64,000 nt of DNA from an uncultured Clostridia bacterium (GCA_946537885.1 CAMNGC010000010.1:1-64000), one strand, 5' to 3'. Numbered from the stretch's first letter, positions 44,937 to 53,251 are shown. Program-made: numbers and translations. Notes: generated by a model not told the origin, from the sequence alone.

Positions 44937-45320
44937 ATGGGCAATTTCATCAAGGAATTTAAGGCATTTGCTCTTAAGGGTAATGTTATGGATATGGCCA
45001 TCGGTGTCATCATCGGTGCTGCTTTCGGTAATATCGTAACTGCTCTTACAGACAGCTTTATCAACCCGCTGCTTCAGCTCATCCCCGGTAACGGAGAAGT
45101 CGGCGGAGCATTCTATATCAAGGATGTTGCATTCACATACGGTGCATTCATCACCGCTGTTATCAACTTCATCATCATGGCTTTCGTCCTCTTCCTGCTC
45201 ATCAAGGGCATCAACAGGCTCATGGCTATCGGCAAGAAGGAAGAAGAAGCAGCTCCTGCAGAACCTTCTGATGAGGTTAAGCTCCTTACTGAGATTAAGG
45301 ATATTCTGGCTAACAAGTAA
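44937..45320 (+). CDS. mscL: Large-conductance mechanosensitive channel
   Basis: 127 residues. The MscL N-terminus FKAFALKGNVMDMAIGVIIGAAFG forms TM1; TM2 is about residues 68-90; the C-terminal helix ends LLTEIKDILANK. It opens under membrane tension during hypo-osmotic shock. GGAGGG before the ATG; followed by a strong terminator. Confidence 0.95.
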   Translation: MGNFIKEFKAFALKGNVMDMAIGVIIGAAFGNIVTALTDSFINPLLQLIPGNGEVGGAFYIKDVAFTYGAFITAVINFIIMAFVLFLLIKGINRLMAIGKKEEEAAPAEPSDEVKLLTEIKDILANK

Positions 45321-45351
45321 TCAAAGGATTACTGTTCCCATAAAACACACG

Positions 45352-45395
45352 AAACCTGCCAACTAAGTCCAACGACTTGTTGGCAGGTTTTGTTT
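45352..45395. terminator. Terminator between convergent mscL and Fur-family genes
   Basis: Stem AACCTGCCAAC/GTTGGCAGGTT with an inner AAGTC/GACTT stem, followed on plus by TTTGTTT. Confidence 0.85.
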
Positions 45396-45415
45396 ATCTG
45401 CTTATTATTAAAGGA

Positions 45416-45856
45416 TCATTTATTGCGGCGTATCTTCCCGCCCGACGAGGCAGCTGCGCACTTAGGGCAATAGCCGCGTGCAGTAACTTCACAATTCAAT
45501 ATTTCAGCTCCCGGGAGTTCATCAAGAAAATCAGCTGTCTTACAGGAGATATCGAAAAAGTTCCTGCAGTCCAGACAATAAAAGTGTCCGTGAAACTTCG
45601 TAACACCATCATAATGACGCGTACCGTCAGGAGCAGTAATCTGCTTAATAAGCTTCGCTTCGGCGAGCTTGTCGGTAACATTATAAACTGAAGCAAGAGA
45701 CAAAGAAGGATTAGTATCCTTCAAGCTGTTATATATCTGCTCGCATGTCGGATGAGTCTTGGTACTCAGTAAGTAACCGAATATTAGAATTCTGGGAACA
45801 GTAACCCTTATATCCGCCTCTCTGAGAAGTCTTGTGGCTTCAGCTTCGGCGTTCAC
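45416..45856 (-). CDS. perR: Fur/PerR-family metalloregulator
   Basis: 146 residues. Winged-helix domain with PRILIFGYLLSTKTHPTCEQIYNSL and SLASVYNVTDKLAEA, then the metal-binding domain: HGHFYCLDC and YCPKC supply the structural zinc Cys pairs. Best fit is the PerR branch (peroxide sensing), but Fur or Zur function cannot be excluded. An inverted repeat at 45876-45899 just upstream suggests autoregulation. Confidence 0.8.
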   Translation of the reverse strand: MNAEAEATRLLREADIRVTVPRILIFGYLLSTKTHPTCEQIYNSLKDTNPSLSLASVYNVTDKLAEAKLIKQITAPDGTRHYDGVTKFHGHFYCLDCRNFFDISCKTADFLDELPGAEILNCEVTARGYCPKCAAASSGGKIRRNK

Positions 45857-45875
45857 TTTAGTTCTCCTTAATTAG

Positions 45876-45899
45876 AATGATTACAAATCTATAATCATT
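45876..45899. promoter_or_regulatory. Fur/PerR-box-like operator
   Basis: AATGATTA and TAATCATT arms (8 bp) around an 8-bp centre. AT-rich and of the size bound by Fur-family dimers, 20 bp upstream of the regulator's ATG. Confidence 0.6.
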
Positions 45900-45938
45900 T
45901 TAATAAAACAAGAGTTGATTTGCAAGAGATTTTAATTA

Positions 45939-46139
45939 TTAAGTATTCGCCTCTATATCACTCATTACGGAAGAAACAGCTTCATTGTGAGCTTCCATTA
46001 CACTTGTAGCACTGTGAGCTCTATTCAAGTAATCAGAAACCTGAAATATCATAACAACTGACAGTATTACAATGATAGCAATTACCAAAACCATTTCTAT
46101 CAAAGTAAACCCCTTCTTACTCTTATTTAATCTCTTCAT
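45939..46139 (-). CDS. Short prepilin-like protein
   Basis: 66 residues. It has a class III (type IV pilin) leader: KKGFTLIEMVLVIAIIVILSV, with cleavage expected after KKG and Glu at mature position 5. The mature protein would have only about 55 residues, almost all the N-terminal helix, so it resembles a minimal pseudopilin. No pilus assembly genes are nearby. Ribosome site GGGGGATC upstream. Confidence 0.7.
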   Translation of the reverse strand: MKRLNKSKKGFTLIEMVLVIAIIVILSVVMIFQVSDYLNRAHSATSVMEAHNEAVSSVMSDIEANT

Positions 46140-46267
46140 ACGTTGATCCCCCTCGGATTAACTTTATGAATAAATTATAAACCAACATTTATATATAATC
46201 CACACTTTGTTCACAATCTTTTCACATTTATCCGAACTTTTTTATAAAAAAACGCACTATTTTCGAG

Positions 46268-46298
46268 AAAAAAAGGCTTCGCAATTTGATAGGGCGAA
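46268..46298 (-). terminator. Terminator downstream of the ArsR-type gene
   Basis: Minus-strand TTCGC/GCGAA stem with an 11-nt loop followed by CCTTTTTTT. About 120 nt of 3' sequence separates it from the ArsR stop. Confidence 0.65.
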
Positions 46299-46375
46299 AA
46301 GGTGTTTATGCTGGCGCATTCGTTCCTGCCGTCAACAGATTTGATGTCCGGAGGCCATTTCTGTTGACGCCTTTT
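46294..46375. other. Foldable region between the ArsR gene and its terminator
   Basis: A 9-bp outer pairing (46294-46302 with 46367-46375) and a competing 9-bp inner stem GTCAACAGA/TCTGTTGAC (46331-46339 with 46360-46368). May be a structured 3' UTR or a small RNA; no ORF of note. Confidence 0.35.
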
Positions 46376-46419
46376 CAATTACTAATCCCCACAGACTCTA
46401 TAAAAAAAGAAGAAGTTAT

Positions 46420-46875
46420 TCACTTCTTCTTCTTTTTATCTTTGTCTTTTTTCTTCTTATCCTTATCTTTTTTCTTCTTCTTCTTCTCTTCAGCTATTGT
46501 CGAGACTTCATCATCGGCAGCTTTCACGGGGCGTTCCTTCTTTGGCAAAGATCTTACCGCCCTCCTCTTCGAAGCCACGGGAATCGTCTTTTCCTGCTCT
46601 CCCGAACGAAGAGCGTTGGCCAAGGACTCGATAAGTATTATCATCTTCTCGTTTATGGAATACAGGCTGCGACGTCCGTCCTTGCGAACATTGACCGCCC
46701 CGCAGTCAACAAGAACACTCATATGGTGTGACAGCGTCGGTTGTGTAATGCCCAACTCCGGAAGAATATCAGCTGCACATATTTCGCCGTGCGAAGAGAT
46801 CACAAAAAGGATCCTGAGCCGCATGGGCTCGGCGATCTCGGCAAGAATAGAATAATCCGTTTCTTTTGTTCTCAT
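46420..46875 (-). CDS. ArsR-family regulator with poly-Lys tail
   Basis: 151 residues. Residues 1-95 are a winged helix of ArsR type (ILAEIAEPMRLRILFVISSHGEICAADILPELGITQPTLSHHMSVL). The C-terminal 25 residues are Lys/Asp repeats ending in KKKKK, encoded by a purine-rich AAG/AAA/GAT repeat. No metal-binding Cys motif is visible. It is 9 nt downstream of the YhbD-like gene, so the two regulators may act together. Confidence 0.75.
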   Translation of the reverse strand: MRTKETDYSILAEIAEPMRLRILFVISSHGEICAADILPELGITQPTLSHHMSVLVDCGAVNVRKDGRRSLYSINEKMIILIESLANALRSGEQEKTIPVASKRRAVRSLPKKERPVKAADDEVSTIAEEKKKKKKDKDKKKKDKDKKKKK

Positions 46876-46884
46876 TGTTCACCC

Positions 46885-47514
46885 TTATGCAATAAGCTGA
46901 TCCTTGAGGGCCTCTTCAAACTCAACAAGGTTAGCACAGGCAATTATCTCTGTATTGTCTTCGAGAAGTATCTCGTCTTCGCCTCTTACTAATACTGTCA
47001 TGGGAACGCCCATCTTACGAAGTAGAAGCAACTGATAGTCTTTACTGGCTTCAATGGATAAATATTTACACAGAAGCTTAATGACCTGCTTGGCATCTTC
47101 GAGATAGATTCCGGAAAGTTTCATAAGATGATCAACAACATACATACCGAAAACATCATTGAAATCAAGCAATTCTTTTCCCGGGTATACGCTGGTAAAT
47201 GCAGTCAGGCTGAGCTTAGATACCAGATTAAGCTCAGTAAAATCCTTAAGAGGGATCTTAAAGCTCTCAACGTTGGCAGAGAAAAGTTCCTGCATCTGCT
47301 CTGCAGTCAGTTCACCTTTCAGATCTTTGATCCTGTCGATCCTGGCAAGCACTTTGGTCCTCGGAAAATAAGTAGCCTGTCCCGTTTCTGTTGCCTTATG
47401 GATGAACCAACTCTCGGGGATCAGACCCATGCGCTTCCATCTGTACAGCGTTCCGTAGGATATCTGTGCAATTCTAAGTAGTTGCTTTTTCGAAATAAGT
47501 TCTTCGTCTGCCAT
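46885..47514 (-). CDS. YhbD (DUF4004) family MerR-like regulator
   Basis: 209 residues from the ATG at 47514 (GAGGTG 7 nt upstream). The N-terminal HTH (SKKQLLRIAQISYGTLYRWKRMGLIPESWF) and the following FPRTKVLARI match the YhbD/DUF4004 family, MerR-like at the N-terminus. The C-terminal domain is unassigned. In Bacillus the family neighbours genes of unknown function. Here it precedes the ArsR gene. Confidence 0.75.
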   Translation of the reverse strand: MADEELISKKQLLRIAQISYGTLYRWKRMGLIPESWFIHKATETGQATYFPRTKVLARIDRIKDLKGELTAEQMQELFSANVESFKIPLKDFTELNLVSKLSLTAFTSVYPGKELLDFNDVFGMYVVDHLMKLSGIYLEDAKQVIKLLCKYLSIEASKDYQLLLLRKMGVPMTVLVRGEDEILLEDNTEIIACANLVEFEEALKDQLIA

Positions 47515-47609
47515 ACAGTTCACCTCACATATAGTTTCCGTTGTTATCATTCTATAGGAGCAATGTTACAAACGAGCGACACGGGTGTAAAAAAATAAGC
47601 ACAAAAACA

Positions 47610-47643
47610 CAAAAGAAAGGACTGCCCCAAACGGAGCAGTCCT
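47610..47643 (-). terminator. Terminator after the coiled-coil protein gene
   Basis: Minus-strand AGGACTGC/GCAGTCCT stem followed by TTTCTTTTG. Confidence 0.8.
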
Positions 47644-47668
47644 GACAGACATATCTGATCGCTCAAGA

Positions 47669-48544
47669 TCAACCGATCTTAAAAGCCGAGAAGATCTTCC
47701 TTATTGCATCAAGCATATCTTCCATTCTGTCTTCATCAATATAGTGTCTCATAAAGAGAGCCAGAACAAGAAGCGCTATGATTATGACCATGTGAACAGC
47801 CAACATAGCTCGACCGAAATTCTTGATATTCTTATTTCTGGGGATTATAGACAAGATGATTGAAACGATAATTCCGATACCCGGCAATACACCAAGGAGT
47901 CCAAGCCAGAAGAACTTGGATGTTGAGACAGGCTTATAGACCTTAGGACACTGATCTATGAGAGCCTGAACAGCAGCAGCCTTCTTGGCCTTCTTCTCAG
48001 CCTTCTTAGCTGCCTTGGCGTCTGCCTTTGCTTTTGCTTCTGCTTTCTTCGCTTCAGCCTTAGCCTCGGCCTCTGCCTTCTTCGCTTCTTCAGCAGCTTT
48101 CTTGGCGGCAGCTTCCTCTGCTCTTCTCTGCTCTGCCTGAGCTTCTTCTAAGGCAAGAGCCTCAGCTTTGGCAGCTTCCTCTGCCTTTCTTGCCTCTTCT
48201 GCTGCTTGTGCCTTAGCAGCCTCCTCGGCCTTTTTTGCCTCTTCAGCTGCCTTAGCCCTTGCCGCTTCCTCAGCCTTTCGTGCCTCTTCAGCAGCTTTAG
48301 CCTTTGCTGCTTCCTCTGCTTTTCTTGCTTCTTCAGCTGCTTTAGCTTTTGCAGCTTCAGCTTCCGCCTTTGCCTTAGCCTCTGCTTCTGCCTTAGCCTT
48401 AGCTGCAGCCTCAGCTTCTGCTCTTGCTCTGGCCTCAGCCTCTGCCTTTGCAGCAGCAGCCGCCTCCGCCTGAGCAGCTTTCAATGCTTCCTGGGCTTCC
48501 TGTGAAGCCTGCGCAGCCTTCTTTACATCATCGGAATCACTCAT
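47669..48544 (-). CDS. Ala/Lys/Glu-rich coiled-coil protein with C-terminal membrane segments
   Basis: 291 residues from the ATG at 48544 (GGAGGTG upstream). Residues about 10-200 are a TolA-like low-complexity helix built of near-identical AAEEARKAEEAAKAK repeats. Two hydrophobic segments follow (about 213-238 and 250-270), so the long helix is probably cytoplasmic or a stalk. Function unknown. The repeats create long spurious ORFs on the opposite strand. Confidence 0.75.
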   Translation of the reverse strand: MSDSDDVKKAAQASQEAQEALKAAQAEAAAAAKAEAEARARAEAEAAAKAKAEAEAKAKAEAEAAKAKAAEEARKAEEAAKAKAAEEARKAEEAARAKAAEEAKKAEEAAKAQAAEEARKAEEAAKAEALALEEAQAEQRRAEEAAAKKAAEEAKKAEAEAKAEAKKAEAKAKADAKAAKKAEKKAKKAAAVQALIDQCPKVYKPVSTSKFFWLGLLGVLPGIGIIVSIILSIIPRNKNIKNFGRAMLAVHMVIIIALLVLALFMRHYIDEDRMEDMLDAIRKIFSAFKIG

Positions 48545-48603
48545 AACCAGCACCTCCGTATAGATCAAATATGTTTAAGTATAACACATTCGAGAGTGCT
48601 GTG

Positions 48604-49347
48604 TTAATAAGGAGCAGCGTAACCTTCAGCCTTCTTTACAGCCTCTTCCAGACTCATCCCCTTAAAGTCTCCCGCGGCGAAAAGCCTTCCGGATTTCAAG
48701 TCATCTACAAAGGCTCCGACGATAACACCGGGCAGAGCATCTTCGGGTGCATTAGGAGCATTCGGTCCTCCGAGATCCGTTCTGCACCAGCCGGGATCAG
48801 TAAGGCTTATGATCACATCCGAACCATTAAGCTTGGATCCGATGTCGATCGTAACTTTATCGAGCGCCGCCTTGGATGCAGAATAACCGGCCTGTTCAGG
48901 CTCAAGTCTTATGCCGCTCGTGGTATTGACGATCCTTCCAAAGCCCTTTTCGACCATCTTAGGCAGAAAATGATAGCAGATCATCATGGGAGCTATGGTA
49001 TTGATCTTAAAACTGATATCGTAGTCAGAGACCGGTGTTGTGAAATAATCACTTCTATATGCGATCTGCATACCCGCATTATTAAGAACGATATCTACGC
49101 GGTAGCCCAGGCTGTCGATCTCAGCCAGCATCCCGGAGACGGATTCCGGATCGGATAATTCCGCTGCCACACCAATAGCCATGACACCCTGTTTCCTAAT
49201 CTCGGTCAAAGTAACTTCCGCATGAGCCACGTCTCTAGATTGAGCGATTATATTACATCCTCTTTTGGCCAGTTCCAGCGCTGCAAGCTTACCTATTCCG
49301 CGGCTTGCGCCCGTTACAAGAGCCCATCTGCCTTTGATATCCAACAT
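48604..49347 (-). CDS. Short-chain dehydrogenase/reductase
   Basis: 247 residues. Cofactor motif TGASRGIGK, NNAG in the centre and the catalytic Tyr-x3-Lys as YSASK, with Ser upstream (NTTSG). Rossmann-fold NAD(P)H-dependent oxidoreductase, cytoplasmic; substrate unknown. Single gene with a promoter in the 150-bp gap after the gpmI terminator. Confidence 0.85.
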   Translation of the reverse strand: MLDIKGRWALVTGASRGIGKLAALELAKRGCNIIAQSRDVAHAEVTLTEIRKQGVMAIGVAAELSDPESVSGMLAEIDSLGYRVDIVLNNAGMQIAYRSDYFTTPVSDYDISFKINTIAPMMICYHFLPKMVEKGFGRIVNTTSGIRLEPEQAGYSASKAALDKVTIDIGSKLNGSDVIISLTDPGWCRTDLGGPNAPNAPEDALPGVIVGAFVDDLKSGRLFAAGDFKGMSLEEAVKKAEGYAAPY

Positions 49348-49444
49348 ATTTCAATCCTCCGATTCGATATTGCTTTTATTGTATATCATCTTCTTTTCGA
49401 TGAGTCCGATAACACAGCTCGAAAATTGTATAAATCTATCATAG

Positions 49445-49473
49445 CAAAAACGGCACGGAAAGAATCCGTGCCG
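49445..49473 (-). terminator. gpmI terminator
   Basis: Minus-strand CGGCACGGA/TCCGTGCCG stem followed by TTTTTG. Confidence 0.85.
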
Positions 49474-49498
49474 CCTTAGAAGTCTCGTAGACCTGTTA

Positions 49499-51277
49499 TT
49501 ACTTCTTGATAAGCAAGGACTCACCCGTCATCTCGGCAGGCTGGGGAAGCCCCATGATCTGCAGAAGCGTAGGTGCTATATCGCACAGTCTTCCGCCCTC
49601 GCGAAGTGTATACGAAGGATCATAGTTATAGAGAATAAACGGAACAGGGTTCGTGGTGTGAGCCGTGTGGGGCTGACGTGTCTCATAGTTGAGCATCTGC
49701 TCTGCATTTCCGTGATCTGCGCAAATGAAAAGAACGCCGTCCATCTTCTTTACAGCCTCAACGGCAGCTCCAACACACTGGTCGATCCTCTCAACAGCAG
49801 CTATGGCAGCCTCAAGCACACCCGTGTGACCTACCATGTCAGGGTTGGCAAAATTGATGATGATTACGTCATAGTCACCGGAAGTAATAGCTGCATTAAG
49901 TTTCTCGGATACTTCAGGAGCACTCATCTCGGGCTTAAGGTCGTATGTGGCAACTGCAGGAGAATTAACAAGTGTTCTGTCCTCACCTGCATTAGGTTCC
50001 TCAATACCGCCGTTGAAAAAGAAAGTAACATGCGCGTACTTCTCTGTCTCAGCGATACGAAGCTGACGGAGGTTATTCTTGGCAAGATACTCGCCGAGAG
50101 TATTAACGATCTCTACCTTCTTGAAAGCGACATACTTATTGGGGATAGTCTCATCGTAATCCTTAAAGCAGACATATGTAAGAGGCATAAAACCATTTGC
50201 CCTCTTAAGATATGCAATGCTCTTTGTATCATCAGCAGAACCACCCTGAGCCTTAATATCTTCGTCACTGTAGCAGAAAGCCTTGGTGATCTCACGAGCG
50301 CGGTCAGGACGGAAGTTAAAGAAAATAACGGAATCGTTAGGCTTGACCACAGAGATGGGCTTGCCGTCCTCATCTGTAATAACCGTAGGCAGAACGAACT
50401 CATCCGTAACACCCTTATCGTAGGAATCCTGCATAGCCTGGATAGGATCCTTGGCCATAACGCCCTCACCCTTAACGAGAGAATCATATGCAAGCTGTAT
50501 CCTGTCCCAGTTATTGTCACGATCCATAGCATAATAACGGCCGGACAGAGATGCTACTTTACCTACGCCGATCTCAGCCATCTTGTCGATGAGCTCCTGC
50601 AGATAGCCTTTACCGGATGCCGGCGGAGTATCTCTTCCGTCGAAAAACGGATGAACATATACATTCTCGAAGCCCTCTCTCTTGCACAGTTCAAGCAGAG
50701 CATATACATGCGTGTTATGGCTGTGAACGCCACCATCGGACAAAAGACCCCAAAGGTGCAGGTCGGAATTATTCTTCTTGCAGTTATCAATAGCACGAAG
50801 CAGATCCTCATTCTTAAAGAAATCGCCATCCTCAATGTACTTGGTAATGAGAGTCAGATCCTGATAGATGATTCTGCCTGAACCGATATTCATATGTCCG
50901 ACCTCGGAGTTACCCATCTGACCATCGGGAAGACCAACTGCAAGACCTGATGCATATCCCTTAACGAAAGGGCACTCTGCCTCAAGTTTATCCATTACAG
51001 GAGTATTTGCCATATAAACGGCATTTGCCTCTGTGTTGTCGGACAGACCGTAACCGTCCAAAACCATCAATACAACCGGTTTTTGTCTCATTTCTGTATT
51101 CCTCCTTATAAAACGATTCAAAGAGTTGTCGTAAATATATCCGTTACCGGCAAGCTTCTCTTGTATCTCCGACTCAGAAATATCGAGATCGTAGCAAAGA
51201 TCTTCCAAACACTTAAAGTTGTCGCGAAGCTGAGTATTAATGTAACTGAGCAACATCGCCGGATCTTTTGGAATCAT
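49499..51277 (-). CDS. gpmI: DUF4250 domain fused in frame to 2,3-bisphosphoglycerate-independent phosphoglycerate mutase
   Basis: 592 residues in one open frame. Residues 1-57 (MIPKDPAMLLSYINTQLRD...) match the small clostridial DUF4250 family, normally a free protein of about 60 residues. From Met63 on the protein is a complete 530-residue GpmI: VVLMVLDGYG, the phosphoserine site MGNSEVGHM, the metal site DHGNAE. A strong internal ribosome site AAGGAGG lies 8 nt before Met63 (ATG at 51091), so GpmI can also be made alone. The enzyme interconverts 2- and 3-phosphoglycerate in glycolysis. The internal site is encoded by the Ile-Arg-Arg linker, as if the DUF4250 stop had been lost. Confidence 0.88.
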   Translation of the reverse strand: MIPKDPAMLLSYINTQLRDNFKCLEDLCYDLDISESEIQEKLAGNGYIYDNSLNRFIRRNTEMRQKPVVLMVLDGYGLSDNTEANAVYMANTPVMDKLEAECPFVKGYASGLAVGLPDGQMGNSEVGHMNIGSGRIIYQDLTLITKYIEDGDFFKNEDLLRAIDNCKKNNSDLHLWGLLSDGGVHSHNTHVYALLELCKREGFENVYVHPFFDGRDTPPASGKGYLQELIDKMAEIGVGKVASLSGRYYAMDRDNNWDRIQLAYDSLVKGEGVMAKDPIQAMQDSYDKGVTDEFVLPTVITDEDGKPISVVKPNDSVIFFNFRPDRAREITKAFCYSDEDIKAQGGSADDTKSIAYLKRANGFMPLTYVCFKDYDETIPNKYVAFKKVEIVNTLGEYLAKNNLRQLRIAETEKYAHVTFFFNGGIEEPNAGEDRTLVNSPAVATYDLKPEMSAPEVSEKLNAAITSGDYDVIIINFANPDMVGHTGVLEAAIAAVERIDQCVGAAVEAVKKMDGVLFICADHGNAEQMLNYETRQPHTAHTTNPVPFILYNYDPSYTLREGGRLCDIAPTLLQIMGLPQPAEMTGESLLIKK

Positions 51278-51371
51278 TTAACTTCTCCTTGATCATAAAT
51301 CTTAAAAACCTGTATGATTGTATCACAATTACCCTCGTCTAACCACAATGATTATTAGATTATCCCCATAC

Positions 51372-51401
51372 TTGCAAGAATTTGTCCATTCGTGTTATAC
51401 T
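51372..51401 (+). promoter_or_regulatory. tRNA-Val promoter
   Basis: TTGCAA (51372-51377), 18-bp spacer, TATACT (51396-51401), 15 nt before the tRNA. Confidence 0.65.
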
Positions 51402-51415
51402 TTTCCTTGCTTAAA

Positions 51416-51492
51416 GGGCGCTTAGCTCAGCTGGTCAGAGTACCTGCTTGACGTGCAGGGGGTCACAGGTTCGAGCCCTGTAGCGCCCACCA
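51416..51492 (+). tRNA. tRNA-Val (anticodon GAC)
   Basis: 77-nt cloverleaf: acceptor GGGCGCT/AGCGCCC with A-CCA encoded, D-arm with AGCTCAGCTGGTCAGAG, anticodon stem CCTGC/GCAGG around TTGACGT (anticodon GAC) and T-arm with GTTCGAG. Followed by an intrinsic terminator. Confidence 0.95.
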
Positions 51493-51500
51493 GATGTGAA

Positions 51501-51533
51501 GGGAGATACAAGTCATTGGTATCTCCCTTTTAA
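51501..51533 (+). terminator. tRNA-Val terminator
   Basis: Perfect stem GGGAGATAC/GTATCTCCC followed by TTTTAATTT. Confidence 0.9.
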
Positions 51534-51670
51534 TTTCACTTATTAATGAACAAAGGAGCCCCCTACGAATGTCAAAAGAAAGAAAACATTGTCTACTGCG
51601 ATTTGCTTGAGCATCTATTATTGCATGTTTTGATTTGTTACTACCCCCATCCTGAGAAAGTAGCTCAACA
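51534..51670. other. Non-coding stretch after tRNA-Val
   Basis: First part of a 456-bp gap between the tRNA terminator and the convergent methyltransferase gene. No ORF with a ribosome site, terminator or known RNA seen in this part; the palindrome array follows. Confidence 0.5.
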
Positions 51671-51863
51671 TACCAACTGAATTCTTAAATTCTTTTCTCA
51701 GTGGGTATTGAGCGCCATCTTACTACCCACCGGATTATGTTTTTTCGTTTTCAGTTGGTAAATTCAATGCCAAATACCCACTGAAAATATTTTTTTCTTC
51801 TTCAGTTGGTATTTTTCGAGCATAATTACCAACTGAAAATGAAGCTCTTGTTTTCAGTTGGTA
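51671..51863. repeat. Array of eight 10-bp motifs in alternating orientation
   Basis: Variants of TCAGTTGGTA and its reverse complement TACCAACTGA at 51671, 51698, 51724, 51751, 51775, 51802, 51827 and 51854, strictly alternating, with centres 24-27 bp apart (so 51-53 bp for two). Neighbouring motifs can pair; the last pair makes a perfect 13-bp stem. Located between the tRNA and a convergent gene. Not CRISPR: units invert and no cas genes are present. Confidence 0.75.
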
Positions 51864-51989
51864 AAATCCTTTATGCTGTAGCTTAAAATGAGCTCCTGGC
51901 TGAGCTCAGAGATCCCATGCATACGTAAAGAACAGATTTTGCGATCATGTATGCGCCCGGCGTTCACAGCTTATCGTCCGACCGGTCCC

Positions 51990-53213
51990 TTATATCACCT
52001 GCAGTATAAAGAACTTCAGGTAGTCCGTCTCCCCTACATTCATCAATATAGGGTGGTCGGGCGCCTGCTGCCTCTTCTCGATCTGCTTCAGGCGAACACC
52101 CGCATCACGGGCAGCAGACTCCAACATCTTGATAAAGCTTTCCTCATCCATAAAGTGAGAGCAGGAACAAGTCGCCAGATAGCCGCCGCGAGGCAGAGCT
52201 TTCATGGCGCGGTAATTGATCTCCTTATATCCTCGCTCGGCGTTGGACTTGGTCTTACGAGATTTTGTAAAAGCCGGCGGATCCAGAATGATCATGTCGT
52301 ACTCCCCTTTTCGCAATTCAGGAAGCAGATCGAAAACATCCGCGGCTTCAAAACTCATCCTGTCTGCGAAGCCGTTCAGTTCAGCATTTGCTCGCGCCAT
52401 CTCAACGGCAGTCTCAGACACATCAACGGCGTGAACGTGTTCTGCTCCGCCACGCGCAGCATTAAGCGCGAAGGATCCGGTATGTGTAAAGCAATCTAGC
52501 ACTTTCTTGCCGTGCGCTATGGAGGCTACGGCTTCGCGGTTATACTTTTGATCCAGGAAGAATCCCGTTTTCTGACCATTTACGACATCCACATGATAAC
52601 GGATACCGTTCTCGACTATCTCTGCCAGCGTATGATCCGGTTCTTCCTGTCCATCCGGCACATAAAAACCCTTATACTCTTCGAGCCCCTCCAGCTCGCG
52701 GATCTTTACATCATTACGCTCGTAGATGCCGGCGATCTTCTCGCCGCGAGATCTCATGACGTCGAGGATACAGTCGTAGATAAGAGCTTTTCGCTGATCG
52801 ATACCCAAGGACAGCACCTGAGATACAAGAAGATCTCCGAAGCGATCCACTGTCAGCCCCGGGAATTCATCCGACTCGCCAAAGATAAGTCGGCAACAGC
52901 TCATATCTTCCGGACGCATGACCGTCTTACGGTAATCCAGAGCATATTCCACCCTTCTTCTCCAAAATGCCTCATCGAAAACATCGTTGGCATTACGGGA
53001 GATTATCCTTACGCGTATCTTGGAATGGGAATTAATAAAACCGGTGCCGACGTACTTGCCGCCGCTCGTAAGAACGTCGACAAGCTCGCCGTCTGCCGGT
53101 TCACTTTGAATCTCGCTTATCTCGTTATCATAGACCCAAGGATGAAGACTCTCCTGTCGTCTCTTCCCTCTCTCGGAAAGTATTACTCTCTTATACTGAC
53201 GTTCTGTCTTCAT
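51990..53213 (-). CDS. Class I SAM-dependent rRNA methyltransferase (RlmI-like)
   Basis: 407 residues. N-terminal PUA domain (residues 1-80), then an RlmI-type EEHEE domain and a Rossmann methyltransferase: VLDCFTHTGSFAL binds SAM, ILDPPAFTKS is the catalytic NPPY-like motif and ATCSCSHF follows. Probably methylates a cytosine of 23S rRNA, as RlmI does at C5. Its N-terminus abuts the thiT gene (38 bp), probably co-transcribed with it. Confidence 0.85.
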   Translation of the reverse strand: MKTERQYKRVILSERGKRRQESLHPWVYDNEISEIQSEPADGELVDVLTSGGKYVGTGFINSHSKIRVRIISRNANDVFDEAFWRRRVEYALDYRKTVMRPEDMSCCRLIFGESDEFPGLTVDRFGDLLVSQVLSLGIDQRKALIYDCILDVMRSRGEKIAGIYERNDVKIRELEGLEEYKGFYVPDGQEEPDHTLAEIVENGIRYHVDVVNGQKTGFFLDQKYNREAVASIAHGKKVLDCFTHTGSFALNAARGGAEHVHAVDVSETAVEMARANAELNGFADRMSFEAADVFDLLPELRKGEYDMIILDPPAFTKSRKTKSNAERGYKEINYRAMKALPRGGYLATCSCSHFMDEESFIKMLESAARDAGVRLKQIEKRQQAPDHPILMNVGETDYLKFFILQVI

Positions 53214-53251
53214 CGTGGCTCCTTACCGAGCCCATTGGGGCTCTTGTTTTG

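Noticed and set aside
46286-46855. 189-codon plus-strand ORF with Phe runs
   Set aside because: Its Phe/Ser/Leu runs are the complement of the poly-Lys tail of the ArsR-type gene.
48168-48505. Ala/Ser-rich and Cys/Leu-rich plus-strand ORFs
   Set aside because: Antisense frames of the repetitive coiled-coil gene at 47669-48544.
51671-51863. CRISPR array
   Set aside because: Units are 10 bp and alternate in orientation, spacers are AT-rich and not unique-spacer-like, and there are no cas genes.
51416-51990. Integrative element attached at tRNA-Val
   Set aside because: No integrase, no duplicated tRNA 3' end and no foreign genes within the gap.
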